Shown here in pieces: positions 1 through 8,653 of a DNA stretch of 64,000 nucleotides. The position numbers and the translations under genes are program-made. The stretch lies in assembly GCF_018618415.1 (NCBI RefSeq), contig NZ_JACSMA010000002.1, positions 186,001 through 250,000 of the forward strand. Direction: 5' to 3'. The DNA comes from Exiguobacterium sp. s146. Its GTDB lineage: Bacteria; Bacillota; Bacilli; Exiguobacteriales; Exiguobacteriaceae. The notes beneath the pieces were generated by a model, which did no database searches, was not told the origin of the DNA, and saw only the letters and a list, made by a program, of their open reading frames with translations. Numbering within the stretch: the stretch's first letter is position 1; the number at the start of each line of letters is the position of its first letter.

Positions 1-971
1 TCGATATCGACGGATTGGAGCGGCTTGTAGAGCGTCGGGATCGGTTTCATCACAGCGGTACAGACGATCGGCATCCCGGTCGTCATCCCGCCCTCGAAAC
101 CGCCGAGATGGTTGCTCAGGCGTGTATAACCGTCCGGACCATAGGCGATCGGGTCCATCACTTCCGACCCTGGGCGATACGCCATCTCGAACCCGTCACC
201 GAACGCGACGCCTTTGATGGCGTTGACGCTCATGACGGCTCGGGCGATTGCCGCATCGAGTTTCCGGTCGTATTGGACGTACGATCCAAGTCCCGGGATG
301 ACGCCATGCACTTCTGTACAGATGACACCACCGAGCGAGTCGCCCGCCGCTTTCGCCTCATCGATTCGATGCATCATCGCCTGCCCTGCCGCCTCGTCCA
401 TCGTCCGCACCGGTGACGCCTCAATTGTGGCGCGCAACGTCTCGAGCGACTCGTACGAGGCATCGGCCTCGACGCCGCCAATCACTTTGACGTAGCTGAC
501 GAGCGACATCCCGACGGCAGCGAGCAATTGTTTGCTGAGGGCGCCGACGGCGACCCGGGCGGCCGTCTCACGTGCGCTCGAGCGTTCGAGGACGTCGCGC
601 AGGTCACGATGATCGTATTTCAAACCGCCGACGAGGTCCGCATGTCCAGGTCTTGGACGGACGACACGGCGTTTGATTTCCACGTCCGCATCGATCGGTT
701 CGGCCTGCATGACGTTCCGCCAATGCGTGTGGTCTTTGTTCTCGATCCAGAACGAAATCGGGGCCCCTGTCGTCACCCCGTGACGAATGCCGGCCCTCAC
801 CTCGATTCGATCTGATTCGATTTGCATGCGGCGCCCACGGCCATAGCCGGACTGCCGCTTCGCGAGTTCTGTGTTGATGGCTTGCACATCGACCGCAAGC
901 CCGGCCGGCACGCCCTCGATGATGATTGAAAGTCCAGGACCGTGCGATTCTCCTGCCGTCAAATAACGCAT
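1..971 (-). CDS. aroC: Chorismate synthase, 3' end cut by the window edge
   Basis: Chorismate synthase converts 5-enolpyruvylshikimate-3-phosphate to chorismate, the last common step of aromatic amino acid, folate and menaquinone synthesis, using reduced FMN. The translation begins [14 protein letters not shown], the family's N-terminal signature, and continues with the conserved [13 protein letters not shown] stretch and the [12 protein letters not shown] block. The C-terminal part lies beyond base 1. The ATG at 971 has the ribosome binding site GAGGTGA, which overlaps the cheR stop. cheR lies directly upstream and ndk beyond it, the B. subtilis order (ndk-cheR-aroF). Other ORFs across this stretch are shadows. 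The identification is secure. Confidence 0.95.
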   Translation of the reverse strand, partial: MRYLTAGESHGPGLSIIIEGVPAGLAVDVQAINTELAKRQSGYGRGRRMQIESDRIEVRAGIRHGVTTGAPISFWIENKDHTHWRNVMQAEPIDADVEIKRRVVRPRPGHADLVGGLKYDHRDLRDVLERSSARETAARVAVGALSKQLLAAVGMSLVSYVKVIGGVEADASYESLETLRATIEASPVRTMDEAAGQAMMHRIDEAKAAGDSLGGVICTEVHGVIPGLGSYVQYDRKLDAAIARAVMSVNAIKGVAFGDGFEMAYRPGSEVMDPIAYGPDGYTRLSNHLGGFEGGMTTGMPIVCTAVMKPIPTLYKPLQSVDI

Positions 972-981
972 AGCTGTCACC

Positions 982-1764
982 TCACTCTTCAATTTTTTCG
1001 TAGAAGAAGCTTTGCTTCATCTTGTAGCCGTATCGCTTCGGTTGAAAGATCTGCTCGGTCCCGCCGACGAACAGGACTCCGCCTGGCCGAAGCGATCGGT
1101 GAAACGATGTATATACTTTTTCTTTCGCTTCCTCGGTGAAATAAATCAAGACGTTTCGGCAGACGATCAAATCAAAATTCCGTTCGTACACGTCGGCCAG
1201 CAGATTATGTTTTTTGAACGTCACTAATTTTTTGATGTCCTCTGTGATGTAATAGTCGTCGCCGCGGCGGGTGAAGTAACGTTGCCGGAACTCTACCGGC
1301 AAGTCGACGAGCGCCCGCTCATGATACTTGCCTTGTTTCGCTTTTTCGATCACCACGTCATCTAGGTCCGTCGCCGTGATTGTGAACTGTGCGGGTGACA
1401 AATGTTTCGATAACAGCATCGCCAGCGAATACGGTTCTTCACCGGTCGAGCAGGCCGCGCTCCAAACGCGCAACTTGCCCTGACTCTTGCGGATGAGTTC
1501 CGGTAAAATGTCCGTCTCCAGTTGCTGCCAGCGGACCGGGTTCCGATAAAACTCGCTCACGTTAATCGTCATGCGATCCAAAAATTCATCATATAAGCCC
1601 CGGTCCGACTCCATCGCTTTGAAGTACTCGATAAACGTGGCATACCCTTTCTTCTCGCGAAGCGCAATCATGCGCCGCTTCATCTGGGCTTCTTTATATA
1701 AATTTAAGTCGATCCCCGACTTCAGATAAAACTTTTTTACGAAGATGGCATAATCATTTATCAC
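982..1764 (-). CDS. cheR: Chemotaxis protein methyltransferase CheR
   Basis: CheR transfers methyl groups from S-adenosylmethionine to glutamates of chemoreceptors and works with the CheB methylesterase in adaptation. The N-terminal helical domain carries YKEAQMKRR and [12 protein letters not shown]. The SAM-binding domain shows [16 protein letters not shown], and [13 protein letters not shown] is also present. An upstream TTG at 1812 would lengthen the protein to 276 residues. The GTG at 1764 gives about 260 residues, aligns with the start of Bacillus CheR, and has a GAGG nine bases upstream, so I prefer it. The gene is far from the main che cluster at 62-64 kb, as in B. subtilis. Confidence 0.93.
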   Translation of the reverse strand: MINDYAIFVKKFYLKSGIDLNLYKEAQMKRRMIALREKKGYATFIEYFKAMESDRGLYDEFLDRMTINVSEFYRNPVRWQQLETDILPELIRKSQGKLRVWSAACSTGEEPYSLAMLLSKHLSPAQFTITATDLDDVVIEKAKQGKYHERALVDLPVEFRQRYFTRRGDDYYITEDIKKLVTFKKHNLLADVYERNFDLIVCRNVLIYFTEEAKEKVYTSFHRSLRPGGVLFVGGTEQIFQPKRYGYKMKQSFFYEKIEE

Positions 1765-1841
1765 CAGTTCCAACCTCAATTCTTTCTCTTCTCCTAGATC
1801 ATGTCGTGCCAAAACGTGCGAAAGCGCTTCAATCCCAATAC

Positions 1842-1870
1842 AAAAAGGGACAGGAGGCCCCCGTCCCTTT
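1842..1870 (-). terminator. Intrinsic terminator after ndk
   Basis: An 8-bp perfect stem (AAAGGGAC with GTCCCTTT) and an 11-base loop are followed on the minus strand by a T run. It lies just past the ndk stop and 78 bases before the cheR start, so it probably separates ndk from cheR-aroC. Confidence 0.75.
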
Positions 1871-1878
1871 TATCGTCA

Positions 1879-2295
1879 TCAAACGTGTGATGCTTCAGTG
1901 GCGAACCAGAGTGACAATTCACGCTCTGCGCTCTCCACGCTATCTGAACCATGGATGACGTTTTGTGACATCGTCGAGGCCAAATCGCCACGAATCGTTC
2001 CTGGTTGTGCGTCCAGCGGGTTCGTCTTCCCGATCATCAATCGAGAGACGGCGACGATATTTTCGCCTTCCCACTCCATCGCTACAACAGGACCTGACGT
2101 TAAGAATTCGACAAGCTCTCCAAAGAACGGCTTTTCCTTATGTTCCGCATAATGCGATTGTGCGACTTCAACCGATGGCGTCAATAGCTCAAGACGGTTC
2201 AATGTATATCCTTTGTTTTCGAAGCGCGAGATGATTTCCCCAATCAGACCGCGTTTCACTCCATCCGGTTTTACCATTAAAAATGTCTTTTCCAT
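1879..2295 (-). CDS. ndk: Nucleoside diphosphate kinase
   Basis: Ndk transfers the gamma phosphate of ATP to nucleoside diphosphates through a phosphohistidine and keeps NTP and dNTP pools balanced. The 138-residue protein opens METKFLM-like ([16 protein letters not shown]), the family N terminus, and carries the active-site block [13 protein letters not shown]. The acceptor histidine is about residue 115. Length is usual for the family. The ATG at 2295 is preceded by two G-rich runs (AGGGGGAT, AGGGGA), a good ribosome binding site. It is bounded downstream by its own terminator and upstream by a 91-base gap to hepT that contains the self-complementary octamer GTGTACAC at 2341. Confidence 0.96.
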   Translation of the reverse strand: MEKTFLMVKPDGVKRGLIGEIISRFENKGYTLNRLELLTPSVEVAQSHYAEHKEKPFFGELVEFLTSGPVVAMEWEGENIVAVSRLMIGKTNPLDAQPGTIRGDLASTMSQNVIHGSDSVESAERELSLWFATEASHV

Positions 2296-2386
2296 TCCCC
2301 TAATCCCCCTAAATCAATATGTGTACCTTGTACTTTATTAGTGTACACGGTCATCTTGATTATTGAAAGGGTTTACAAGGTGGTTT

Positions 2387-3349
2387 TTACCATTTTCGTT
2401 TCCCGATATACTCGGCGATTTCAATGAGCGAGCGCTTGTCCGGCACGTCCGGCAAGCCATCGAGTCGTTGAATCGCCCGGTTCACGTACCGATCGATTGT
2501 CCGCTGGCTTCGCTCGAGCGTCCCGTTGCGTTGCACTTCACGAACGAGCGTATGGGTCGTCGCGTAATCGGATGACTGGTTGACTTGCTGCAATCGGTCA
2601 AAGAATTCCGGGTCTTCCGCTGAATAGAAGAGCGGCAACGTTTTGTGACCGTGCTTCAAATCCTCTCCGACCGGCTTTCCGAGTTGAAAGCTTTTCGCGG
2701 TGAAATCAAGCAGGTCGTCCGTCATTTGAAACGCCATCCCGATGTCGTAGCCGAACAGCCGCAACTGTTTGACGACTTCGGGTGATGCCCCCGAGACGAC
2801 GGCCCCGGTCGCGCAACTCGTCTCAATCAAGAGCGCCGTCTTCCGGGCAATCCGATCGAGATATCGTTTCGGGGATTGGCCCCAGTCGTATTGGTCTTGA
2901 ATCTGATTGATTTCACCGATACAAATCAGTTCCATCGTGTCGGCCATGATTTGCATCACGCGCGGCGAGTCGACCTCAGAAACGAGTCGAATTGCTTCGC
3001 CGAACAACGTGTTCCCCGTATACATCGCGACCTGCTCATCATAACGTTCCATGACGGTCGGTTTGCCACGCCGGAGTGTGGCGTCATCGATGACGTCATC
3101 ATGGACGAGCGAGGCCATATGAATCAGTTCAAGACTCGCCGCCACTTTCGTCAGGCGGATATCTTTCGCTTGACCGAAACCGGCGCTCAGCAATACGAAC
3201 GCCGGGCGGATCCGCTTCCCGCCCGCATCAAGCAGTTGCTTCGACGCCGCCTCGATGACCGGATGATCCGTATGGACCCGCGTCGACAAGAAGCGGTCGA
3301 TCTGCTCGATTTCTCGGTTCATGTGGCGATAAAGTCGCTTCAAAGACAT
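2387..3349 (-). CDS. hepT: Heptaprenyl diphosphate synthase, catalytic component II
   Basis: This is the catalytic subunit of the two-part trans-prenyltransferase that builds the C35 side chain of menaquinone-7 from farnesyl and isopentenyl diphosphate. Both aspartate-rich motifs are present: HDDVIDDA with its following RRGKPT, and QMTDDLLDF. The downstream KLGKPVGEDLKHGHKTLPLF-like region is also recognisable. The 320-residue length matches the family. The ATG at 3349 follows the menG stop by only a few bases and uses GGTGA, part of the menG end, as its binding site, so translation is probably coupled. hepS-menG-hepT forms one unit, as in Bacillus. Confidence 0.95.
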   Translation of the reverse strand: MSLKRLYRHMNREIEQIDRFLSTRVHTDHPVIEAASKQLLDAGGKRIRPAFVLLSAGFGQAKDIRLTKVAASLELIHMASLVHDDVIDDATLRRGKPTVMERYDEQVAMYTGNTLFGEAIRLVSEVDSPRVMQIMADTMELICIGEINQIQDQYDWGQSPKRYLDRIARKTALLIETSCATGAVVSGASPEVVKQLRLFGYDIGMAFQMTDDLLDFTAKSFQLGKPVGEDLKHGHKTLPLFYSAEDPEFFDRLQQVNQSSDYATTHTLVREVQRNGTLERSQRTIDRYVNRAIQRLDGLPDVPDKRSLIEIAEYIGKRKW

Positions 3350-3352
3350 CGG

Positions 3353-4054
3353 TCACCACTTCTTTCCTAGGTGCATGGCACACGCACCGCCGGAGAACGC
3401 CTTCACTTCGACTTGTTCGAAGCCTGCCGTCTCGAACATGCGTTTTAGCGTCAACCGATCCGGGAATTGGTCGGTCGACTCTTGAAGCCATTTATATTGA
3501 TCATATGAGCCGGCGAACACTTTCCCGAATAATGGCATGACCGAGCCGAAATAGAAACGGTACAGCTCGCTAAAGAGCGGCGCTGTCGGTTGGCTCGTCT
3601 CGAGACAAACGACCGTCCCGCCCGGCTTCAACACCCGATGCATCTCACGGAGCACCGTCATGTAATCCGGTACGTTGCGAAGACCGAAACCGATCGTCAC
3701 ATAGTCGAATGAGTGATCCCCGAACGGCAATGCCATCGCGTTACCATGGATGAGTTCGATCGTCGGATAAGCGCCCACTTTCTCTTGGCCGACCGCGAGC
3801 ATATTCTCGGAAAAGTCGAGACCTTTGACGACACCGGTGTTCCCGGCCGCCTCGGCGAGTTGGATCGTCCAGTCCGCCGTCCCGCAGCAGACGTCGAGAC
3901 ATTTCGCGCCTGGGAACACTTGCATGCGACGCATCGTCGCTTTGCGCCACCATTTATGCAAACGGAAACTGATGATCGAGTTCATCGTATCGTAGCTCGG
4001 TGAGATTGATTGAAACACGTCATATACTTTTTGCTCTTTTTCTTTCGGTTGCAA
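3353..4054 (-). CDS. menG: Demethylmenaquinone methyltransferase
   Basis: MenG (UbiE family) methylates demethylmenaquinone with S-adenosylmethionine in the last step of menaquinone synthesis. The protein has [18 protein letters not shown] near the N terminus, the SAM-binding glycine motif [16 protein letters not shown], and the signature [17 protein letters not shown] with RVLKPGG after it. Its 233 residues fit the family. The start at 4054 is a TTG with an AAGGA nine bases upstream. It sits between the two subunits of heptaprenyl diphosphate synthase, which make the quinone tail it acts on. Confidence 0.95.
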   Translation of the reverse strand: MQPKEKEQKVYDVFQSISPSYDTMNSIISFRLHKWWRKATMRRMQVFPGAKCLDVCCGTADWTIQLAEAAGNTGVVKGLDFSENMLAVGQEKVGAYPTIELIHGNAMALPFGDHSFDYVTIGFGLRNVPDYMTVLREMHRVLKPGGTVVCLETSQPTAPLFSELYRFYFGSVMPLFGKVFAGSYDQYKWLQESTDQFPDRLTLKRMFETAGFEQVEVKAFSGGACAMHLGKKW

Positions 4055-4074
4055 TACGTAACATCCTTTCCGTT

Positions 4075-4647
4075 CTAAGCGACAGCGTGCGCCAGGAGCG
4101 TCGTTAGCTGTTCTCGTTGATCTTGGCGCAGTACTGTCGCCTTTCGTTCGATGATCGTTTTTCCGTATGTGGTCAAGTAGGATCGACCTATCACCTCAGA
4201 AAACGTTTTAATCAATCCGAAGTTCGCTTCCATCCAAGTCGTGACGGGCACGTCCGCATCAAGCGCGAGCGTACATTTCGCCCCATTGACAAGCTGGACC
4301 GACCGACCGAAGCGATTGCTATAGTCGGATGGGAACAGAGCCAATATTTTATAAAATTGAGCCGAGGCGAAGTCGCCGGCGAGCACTTTGAGTTGCCGCT
4401 CGAGCGAGCCGTTCGGGCAATCCTTTACTTGATCGTGCAGTTCGAGTGCTTGATGTGCAAAATATGTCGCAAGCACGAGCTGACGTTGTTGATTCGATTC
4501 GATTTCAATCATCTCGACCATCCAACGAAGTAAAGGCATGTCGACTACGGGTACAATCTCGTGTCTCGTCAAATACGGATGGTTCATGCGTTCTTCGATT
4601 TGACGAGCAAGGTCGGTGACAACGGTTTCGTATGTCATCTGTTCCAT
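4075..4647 (-). CDS. hepS: Heptaprenyl diphosphate synthase component I (short form)
   Basis: HepS is the non-catalytic partner of HepT and is required for C35 product formation. The identification rests on position (immediately before menG-hepT) and on a helical protein with [16 protein letters not shown] and [13 protein letters not shown]-like sequence typical of the component I family. The open frame runs up to 4908, but the ATG at 4647 has a strong AGGGGGGAT binding site and starts [10 protein letters not shown]. The upstream part covers promoter and terminator sequence and is rejected. The resulting 190 residues are shorter than the roughly 250 of B. subtilis HepS. Position makes the assignment firm although the sequence is divergent. 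Confidence 0.87.
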   Translation of the reverse strand: MEQMTYETVVTDLARQIEERMNHPYLTRHEIVPVVDMPLLRWMVEMIEIESNQQRQLVLATYFAHQALELHDQVKDCPNGSLERQLKVLAGDFASAQFYKILALFPSDYSNRFGRSVQLVNGAKCTLALDADVPVTTWMEANFGLIKTFSEVIGRSYLTTYGKTIIERKATVLRQDQREQLTTLLAHAVA

Positions 4648-4685
4648 GCTATCCCCCCTCGTCCTCTTCGTTGTCATTCTGACAT

Positions 4686-4714
4686 AGTATAGCACATTTT
4701 TGTCACATTCACGC
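4686..4714 (-). promoter_or_regulatory. Probable promoter of hepS-menG-hepT
   Basis: The minus strand has TGCTATACT, an extended -10 (TATACT at 4686-4691 preceded by TGC), about 40 bases before the hepS start. There is no good -35 at 17 bases, which extended -10 promoters tolerate. It lies after the hup terminator, where an independent promoter is needed. Confidence 0.5.
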
Positions 4715-4737
4715 CATGTGAACTCGCTTTCCGACAC

Positions 4738-4762
4738 AAAAAAAGCCGCCTTTCGGCGACTT
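4738..4762 (-). terminator. Intrinsic terminator after hup
   Basis: A 6-bp GC-rich stem (GTCGCC/GGCGGC with one G-U) and the tetraloop GAAA are followed by seven T on the minus strand. It lies 12 bases after the hup stop. Confidence 0.85.
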
Positions 4763-4774
4763 ATGTATTGCCCA

Positions 4775-5047
4775 TTATTTGACCGCATCTTTAAGCGCTT
4801 TACCTGCTTTGAAGGCAGGAACTTTGCTTGCCGGGATTTCGATATCTTCTTTCGTACGTGGGTTGCGACCTTTACGGGCAGCGCGCTCACGAACTTCAAA
4901 AGTACCAAAACCGATCAATTGAATTTTATCACCGTTTTGGAGTGCTTCAGTGATAGATTCGAAAGTAGCTTCTACAACTTGTGTAGCTTCTTTTTTCGAA
5001 ACATTTGCTTTCTCCGCAACTGCTTGGATCAATTCAGTTTTGTTCAT
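4775..5047 (-). CDS. hup: DNA-binding protein HU
   Basis: HU is the abundant dimeric nucleoid protein that bends and compacts DNA. The 90-residue sequence [20 protein letters not shown], then [20 protein letters not shown] with the beta-arm proline, is nearly the Bacillus HBsu sequence. The frame allows a GTG at 5050, but the ATG at 5047 gives the canonical MNKTEL and sits nine bases after AGGAGG. In B. subtilis mtrA-mtrB follow hbs before hepS and spoIVA precedes it; both are absent here. It is monocistronic, with its own strong promoter and terminator. Confidence 0.97.
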   Translation of the reverse strand: MNKTELIQAVAEKANVSKKEATQVVEATFESITEALQNGDKIQLIGFGTFEVRERAARKGRNPRTKEDIEIPASKVPAFKAGKALKDAVK

Positions 5048-5085
5048 CACGATTCACCTCCTCTCACTGAGAGTTTACGGGATTA

Positions 5086-5114
5086 ATCATATCGTACAAA
5101 CGTTGATATGACAA
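5086..5114 (-). promoter_or_regulatory. Sigma A promoter of hup
   Basis: The minus strand reads TTGTCA, then a 17-base spacer, then TATGAT, with -35 at 5109-5114 and -10 at 5086-5091. Both hexamers match the vegetative consensus at five of six positions. The expected start lies about 35 bases before the hup start codon. Confidence 0.75.
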
Positions 5115-5156
5115 CATTTTTTAAGCAATCGGCCCATATTTGACCCGCTCCGTCGA

Positions 5157-5867
5157 TCAGTTGTTTAAAAACTCGACTTCACCTTGTTCATTAATCGTGT
5201 ACCCTTGCGAATAAGCCGGGGCGAATGGTGAGTCATTATAGAGCAAATACCGAATGTCCTCACCGACTTTCGGCTCTACATCCGTGTTCTCGAGGGCGTC
5301 CTCCAGGTCGGCCCGATAGTCGACAAATAATTGTCCGGTCCCGTCGACGTAAATCGGCAACTCGTTTTCCGTGTACGGGCTCGGGATGCTCGGCTCTTCA
5401 GAGACGAAGATGAGGTCGTAATCGACCGTGAATTGATTCTTTCCGAGCGACCCGTCAAACGGGAACTTGCCTTCTTTGGCCCGGAACGCGTTAATGTTCG
5501 TCTGCAACTGTTGTAAGCTTTCAGACACCCGTAAATCGATGAGCTTGACCGTCGGCTCCGTCTCGGCGTCCACGAGGACGTATAAGAACAGGCCGCCCCC
5601 TTCGAAGCTGTTCGCCGGCGGGTCGGCCAAATAACCGGGCACGAGCCGGGCGAACTCGATCGGATAACGCTCCATGAGCGGCGTCTCGGCCGGTCTTGTT
5701 TTAATCGGCAACACCCCGGTCGTCTCCTTGAACGAGTCGACGGCCGTCTGTACCGATGTCAATTGGTCTTCATACGGGACGTTGTCGACCCGGTTCGAAT
5801 CCGGGAACATACATCCACTGAGCACGGTCGCCGCCAAAAGGCTCGCGACCAAAAGAATCCGTTTCAC
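5157..5867 (-). CDS. yphF: YphF-like lipoprotein of unknown function
   Basis: This 236-residue protein begins with a lipoprotein signal peptide: KR, a hydrophobic stretch of about 15 residues and the lipobox LSGC, with the acylated cysteine at residue 19. The mature part has no domain I recognise. A repeat-like arrangement is visible: the segment near residue 40 (TAVDSFKETTGVLPI) resembles the one near residue 125 (TNINAFRAKEGKFPF), suggesting two copies of one fold. The start is a GTG at 5867 after AGGAGG. Its place beside yphE and gpsA corresponds to B. subtilis yphF, hence the name. Role unknown; it should be anchored outside the cytoplasmic membrane. Confidence 0.75.
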   Translation of the reverse strand: MKRILLVASLLAATVLSGCMFPDSNRVDNVPYEDQLTSVQTAVDSFKETTGVLPIKTRPAETPLMERYPIEFARLVPGYLADPPANSFEGGGLFLYVLVDAETEPTVKLIDLRVSESLQQLQTNINAFRAKEGKFPFDGSLGKNQFTVDYDLIFVSEEPSIPSPYTENELPIYVDGTGQLFVDYRADLEDALENTDVEPKVGEDIRYLLYNDSPFAPAYSQGYTINEQGEVEFLNN

Positions 5868-5870
5868 GTC

Positions 5871-6071
5871 TTATCCTCCTGTCGGTCCTGAAGCGACCAC
5901 ATAAATCATAATGATCGTCCCAAATAAAAAAATGACGAATGCGATGACGCGGACGAGCGCCGCGAACCATCCCGTTAGTTTCGTATGGCTGACTGCCACC
6001 ATGAGCGCGGCGATGGCAAACGCCCCGATGCCCGCAAATGAAATCCACATCTTGATGAGTGACGGTGTCAC
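5871..6071 (-). CDS. yphE: YphE-like small membrane protein (DUF2768)
   Basis: A small protein with two predicted membrane helices (WISFAGIGAFAIAALMVAVS and LVRVIAFVIFLFGTIIMIYV) joined by a short KLTGW loop. It matches the DUF2768 family in size, layout and position between gpsA and yphF. The open frame starts at 6113, but the GTG at 6071 has GAGGGG six bases upstream and gives the usual short N terminus before SLIKMW, so I use it (66 residues). It is followed by yphF after three bases, so the two are probably co-transcribed. Function unknown. Confidence 0.75.
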   Translation of the reverse strand: MTPSLIKMWISFAGIGAFAIAALMVAVSHTKLTGWFAALVRVIAFVIFLFGTIIMIYVVASGPTGG

Positions 6072-6122
6072 GTTAATCCCCTCGACTTTCTCTATAAATC
6101 TTGCTCCGTACATTAGTGTAGC

Positions 6123-6163
6123 AAAAAAAACAAAGGAACTGAACGAAAACGTCAGTCCCTTTG
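6123..6163 (-). terminator. Intrinsic terminator overlapping the gpsA stop
   Basis: A 12-bp stem (CAAAGGGACTGA with TCAGTTCCTTTG, one G-U) is followed by eight T on the minus strand. The gpsA stop codon TGA lies within the rising arm. Confidence 0.88.
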
Positions 6164-7195
6164 CTCTAAGTCGCCTTCAAAATGGAACACTTCTTCCATC
6201 TCATGCTTCTGTGGGCGTCTCATTAACTTTTGTACTTCATCGTGCGGGCTCTTGCCTTCGAATAACACGTTGTAGAGGGCCTCTGTGATCGGCATCTCGA
6301 CACCGGCTTCCCGAGCGAGCGTATGCGCCGCTTCACAGGCACGCACCCCTTCCACGACCATGCCCATTTGACCGAGCACGTCTTCGAGCTTTTCACCGCG
6401 ACCGATCGCGTTCCCGGCACGCCAGTTACGGCTATGCTGGGACGTGGCCGTAACAATCAAATCGCCGATTCCCGTCAAGCCGGAGAACGACGCCGGGTTG
6501 GCACCGAGTTTGACCCCGAGTCGGGCAATCTCGACGATTCCGCGTGTCATGAGGGCCGCTTTGGCGTTATCGCCATAACCGAGCCCGTCCGTCATTCCTG
6601 CAGCGAGCGCGATGATGTTTTTGAGCGCGCCCCCGTACTCCGCCCCGATGACGTCCGAGTTCAAATACACCCGGAACTGATCGTTCGTGAGCAACTCTTG
6701 AATCTCATCGGCCACGTCCAAGTCCTCGCAAGCGATGGTGATGGTCGTCAATTTACGGACGGCCACTTCCTCGGCATGCGTCGGTCCCGTCAAGACACCG
6801 ATGGCCCGACGTTTCGACGGGTCAATCTCTTCGGCAATAATCTCCGACAGACGTTTATGCGTCTTCGGTTCGATTCCTTTGGCGGCATGCACGAGGACCG
6901 TCGGTTCCGTAAGGAGCGCGTTCAATTCACGCGACACCGGACGGATCGCCGAACTCGGGACGACGAGGAACACGATGGAGCGGCCTTTGACCGCTTCCGC
7001 CAAGTCTGTCGTCGCCCGAATCGAAGTCGGCAACGGTGCGTCTTTCAAATAGGTCGCGTTCGTGTGTGCCGTGTTGATTTCATGAACGTGATCTTCCTCA
7101 CGTCCATACAGCAGAACATCATGCCCGTTGTCAGCGAGGACGAGCGAAATCGCCGTTCCCCAGCTCCCCGCGCCGATGACAGCTACTTTTGCCAT
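6152..7195 (-). CDS. gpsA: NAD(P)-dependent glycerol-3-phosphate dehydrogenase
   Basis: GpsA reduces dihydroxyacetone phosphate to sn-glycerol-3-phosphate, the backbone of phospholipids and teichoic acids. The N-terminal Rossmann motif VAVIGAGSWGTAISLVLADNG, HAAKGIEP, GPTHAEEVA and the lysine-bearing block GAEYGGALKNIIALAAGM are all present. An ATG at 7210 is possible, but the ATG at 7195 has GGGGGTG six bases upstream and gives 347 residues starting MAKVAVIGAG, the family length. The gene is three bases from the der stop if the upstream ATG is counted, so it is probably coupled to der, as in Bacillus. Confidence 0.96.
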   Translation of the reverse strand: MAKVAVIGAGSWGTAISLVLADNGHDVLLYGREEDHVHEINTAHTNATYLKDAPLPTSIRATTDLAEAVKGRSIVFLVVPSSAIRPVSRELNALLTEPTVLVHAAKGIEPKTHKRLSEIIAEEIDPSKRRAIGVLTGPTHAEEVAVRKLTTITIACEDLDVADEIQELLTNDQFRVYLNSDVIGAEYGGALKNIIALAAGMTDGLGYGDNAKAALMTRGIVEIARLGVKLGANPASFSGLTGIGDLIVTATSQHSRNWRAGNAIGRGEKLEDVLGQMGMVVEGVRACEAAHTLAREAGVEMPITEALYNVLFEGKSPHDEVQKLMRRPQKHEMEEVFHFEGDLEQRD

Positions 7196-7212
7196 AGGAG
7201 GCACCCCCATTA

Positions 7213-8523
7213 CTAGTTTTTCTGACGAGCCACGATATGAATCGGTGTACCAGTAAAGTCAAATGCGCGGCGAATCTGGTTATCTAGATAACGTTTGTAT
7301 GAGAAGTGAAGCAACTCTGGATCGTTGACGAACAACACGAACGTCGGCGGCTCGATGGCCACTTGCGTCGCGTAGTTGATCTTGAGTCGTTGTCCTTTGT
7401 CCGTCGGTGTCGGGTTCATCGCGACAGCATCGACGATGACGTCGTTCAAGACGCTCGTCGAGATGCGACGGCGATGTGAATCGGCCACTTCTTTGATGAC
7501 CGGTAGAAGCGTCTGCAACCGTTTCGACGTGAGCGCCGACAAGAAGACGATCGGTGCATAGTCGAGGAACAAGAATTCTTTACGAATCTTCTCTTCCATT
7601 TTCTTCATCGTCTTATCGTCTTTGTCGACGGCGTCCCATTTGTTGACGACGAGGACGATGGCTTTCCCTGCTTCGTGAGCGAGTCCGGCCACACGTTTGT
7701 CTTGCTCGATGATGCCTTCTTCACCGTCGATGACGACGAGAACGACGTTCGAGCGTTCAATCGCTTTTTGGGCCCGCATGACGCTATAGCGCTCGGTCGA
7801 TTCGTACACTTTCCCGCGCTTGCGCATCCCGGCCGTATCGATGATGACGTATTCTTGTCCATCCCGTGTGAACGGTGTATCGATGGCATCACGAGTTGTT
7901 CCCGCGATGTCCGAGACGATAACTCGTTCTTCTCCGAGAATCGCGTTCGTCAAGCTCGATTTCCCAACGTTTGGACGTCCGATGAGCGAGAACTGGATGA
8001 CTTCTTCGTTGTACTCATAGTCGTCTTTGTCTGGAGCCAGGTCGAGCACTTTGTCGAGTAGATCTCCGAGACCGAGACCGTGCGTCCCTGAAATCGGGAA
8101 CGGGTCGCCGAAACCGAGTGAATAGAACTCATACATGAGTTCGCGCATCTCGAAATTGTCGACTTTGTTGACGGCGAGGACGACCGGTTTGTTCGAACGG
8201 AACAACAAGTTCGCCACTTCTTCGTCTGCTGCTGTAATGCCTTCGCGTCCGTTCACCATGAAGACGATGACGTCCGCCTCATCGATTGCAAGCTCGGCCT
8301 GGTGCCGCATTTGCACGAGGAGCGGCTCATCGCCGACCTCGATTCCGCCTGTGTCGATTAAATGAAACTTACGGTTCAACCACTCACCCGTCCCATAAAT
8401 GCGGTCGCGTGTAACACCGGGCTTATCATCGACGATCGACACGCGATCTCCGATAATCCGGTTAAAAATCGTGGATTTCCCAATATTCGGGCGGCCTACG
8501 ATGGCCACTGCTGGAATTCCCAT
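7213..8523 (-). CDS. der: Ribosome assembly GTPase Der (EngA)
   Basis: Der has two tandem GTPase domains and a C-terminal KH-like domain and acts in maturation of the 50S subunit. In the 436-residue protein the first P loop is GRPNIGKST with DTGG and NKVD. The second is GRPNVGKSS with DTAG and NKWD. The C-terminal part ends in [13 protein letters not shown]. Length is that of B. subtilis Der. The ATG at 8523 follows GAGAGGTG. Upstream at about 8591-8596 there is a TATGAT hexamer that could serve as -10. It precedes gpsA, the order seen in Bacillus. Confidence 0.97.
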   Translation of the reverse strand: MGIPAVAIVGRPNIGKSTIFNRIIGDRVSIVDDKPGVTRDRIYGTGEWLNRKFHLIDTGGIEVGDEPLLVQMRHQAELAIDEADVIVFMVNGREGITAADEEVANLLFRSNKPVVLAVNKVDNFEMRELMYEFYSLGFGDPFPISGTHGLGLGDLLDKVLDLAPDKDDYEYNEEVIQFSLIGRPNVGKSSLTNAILGEERVIVSDIAGTTRDAIDTPFTRDGQEYVIIDTAGMRKRGKVYESTERYSVMRAQKAIERSNVVLVVIDGEEGIIEQDKRVAGLAHEAGKAIVLVVNKWDAVDKDDKTMKKMEEKIRKEFLFLDYAPIVFLSALTSKRLQTLLPVIKEVADSHRRRISTSVLNDVIVDAVAMNPTPTDKGQRLKINYATQVAIEPPTFVLFVNDPELLHFSYKRYLDNQIRRAFDFTGTPIHIVARQKN

Positions 8524-8613
8524 ATAAACACCTCTCTAACTTTCATTCAATAAGTCTATCGTTTCTAATTGCAACTGTACTATCATATCACAGGCGAATT
8601 TCTGTGACCATAC

Positions 8614-8642
8614 AAAAAGAAGCGGGAGTCTGGCTCCCGCTT
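8614..8642 (-). terminator. Intrinsic terminator after the S1-like gene
   Basis: A 9-bp perfect stem (AAGCGGGAG/CTCCCGCTT) with a five-base loop is followed by C and five T on the minus strand. It lies 12 bases beyond the stop. Confidence 0.87.
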
Positions 8643-8653
8643 GAACGATCGTC

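Noticed and set aside
15-416. Plus-strand frame over the start of the window
   Set aside because: It is antisense to chorismate synthase and has no family likeness or ribosome binding site.
1818-1833. cre-like GCGAAAGCGCTTCAA upstream of cheR
   Set aside because: It matches the core but not the outer bases of cre, and no promoter is visible beside it.
2341-2348. Self-complementary GTGTACAC upstream of ndk
   Set aside because: An eight-base palindrome is too short to call an operator without a second copy or conservation.
4648-4908. N-terminal extension of hepS
   Set aside because: It would cover the hup terminator and the hepS promoter; the ATG at 4647 has a strong ribosome binding site.
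6323-7216. 297-codon plus-strand frame over gpsA
   Set aside because: Antisense to a well-conserved gene and without recognisable domains.
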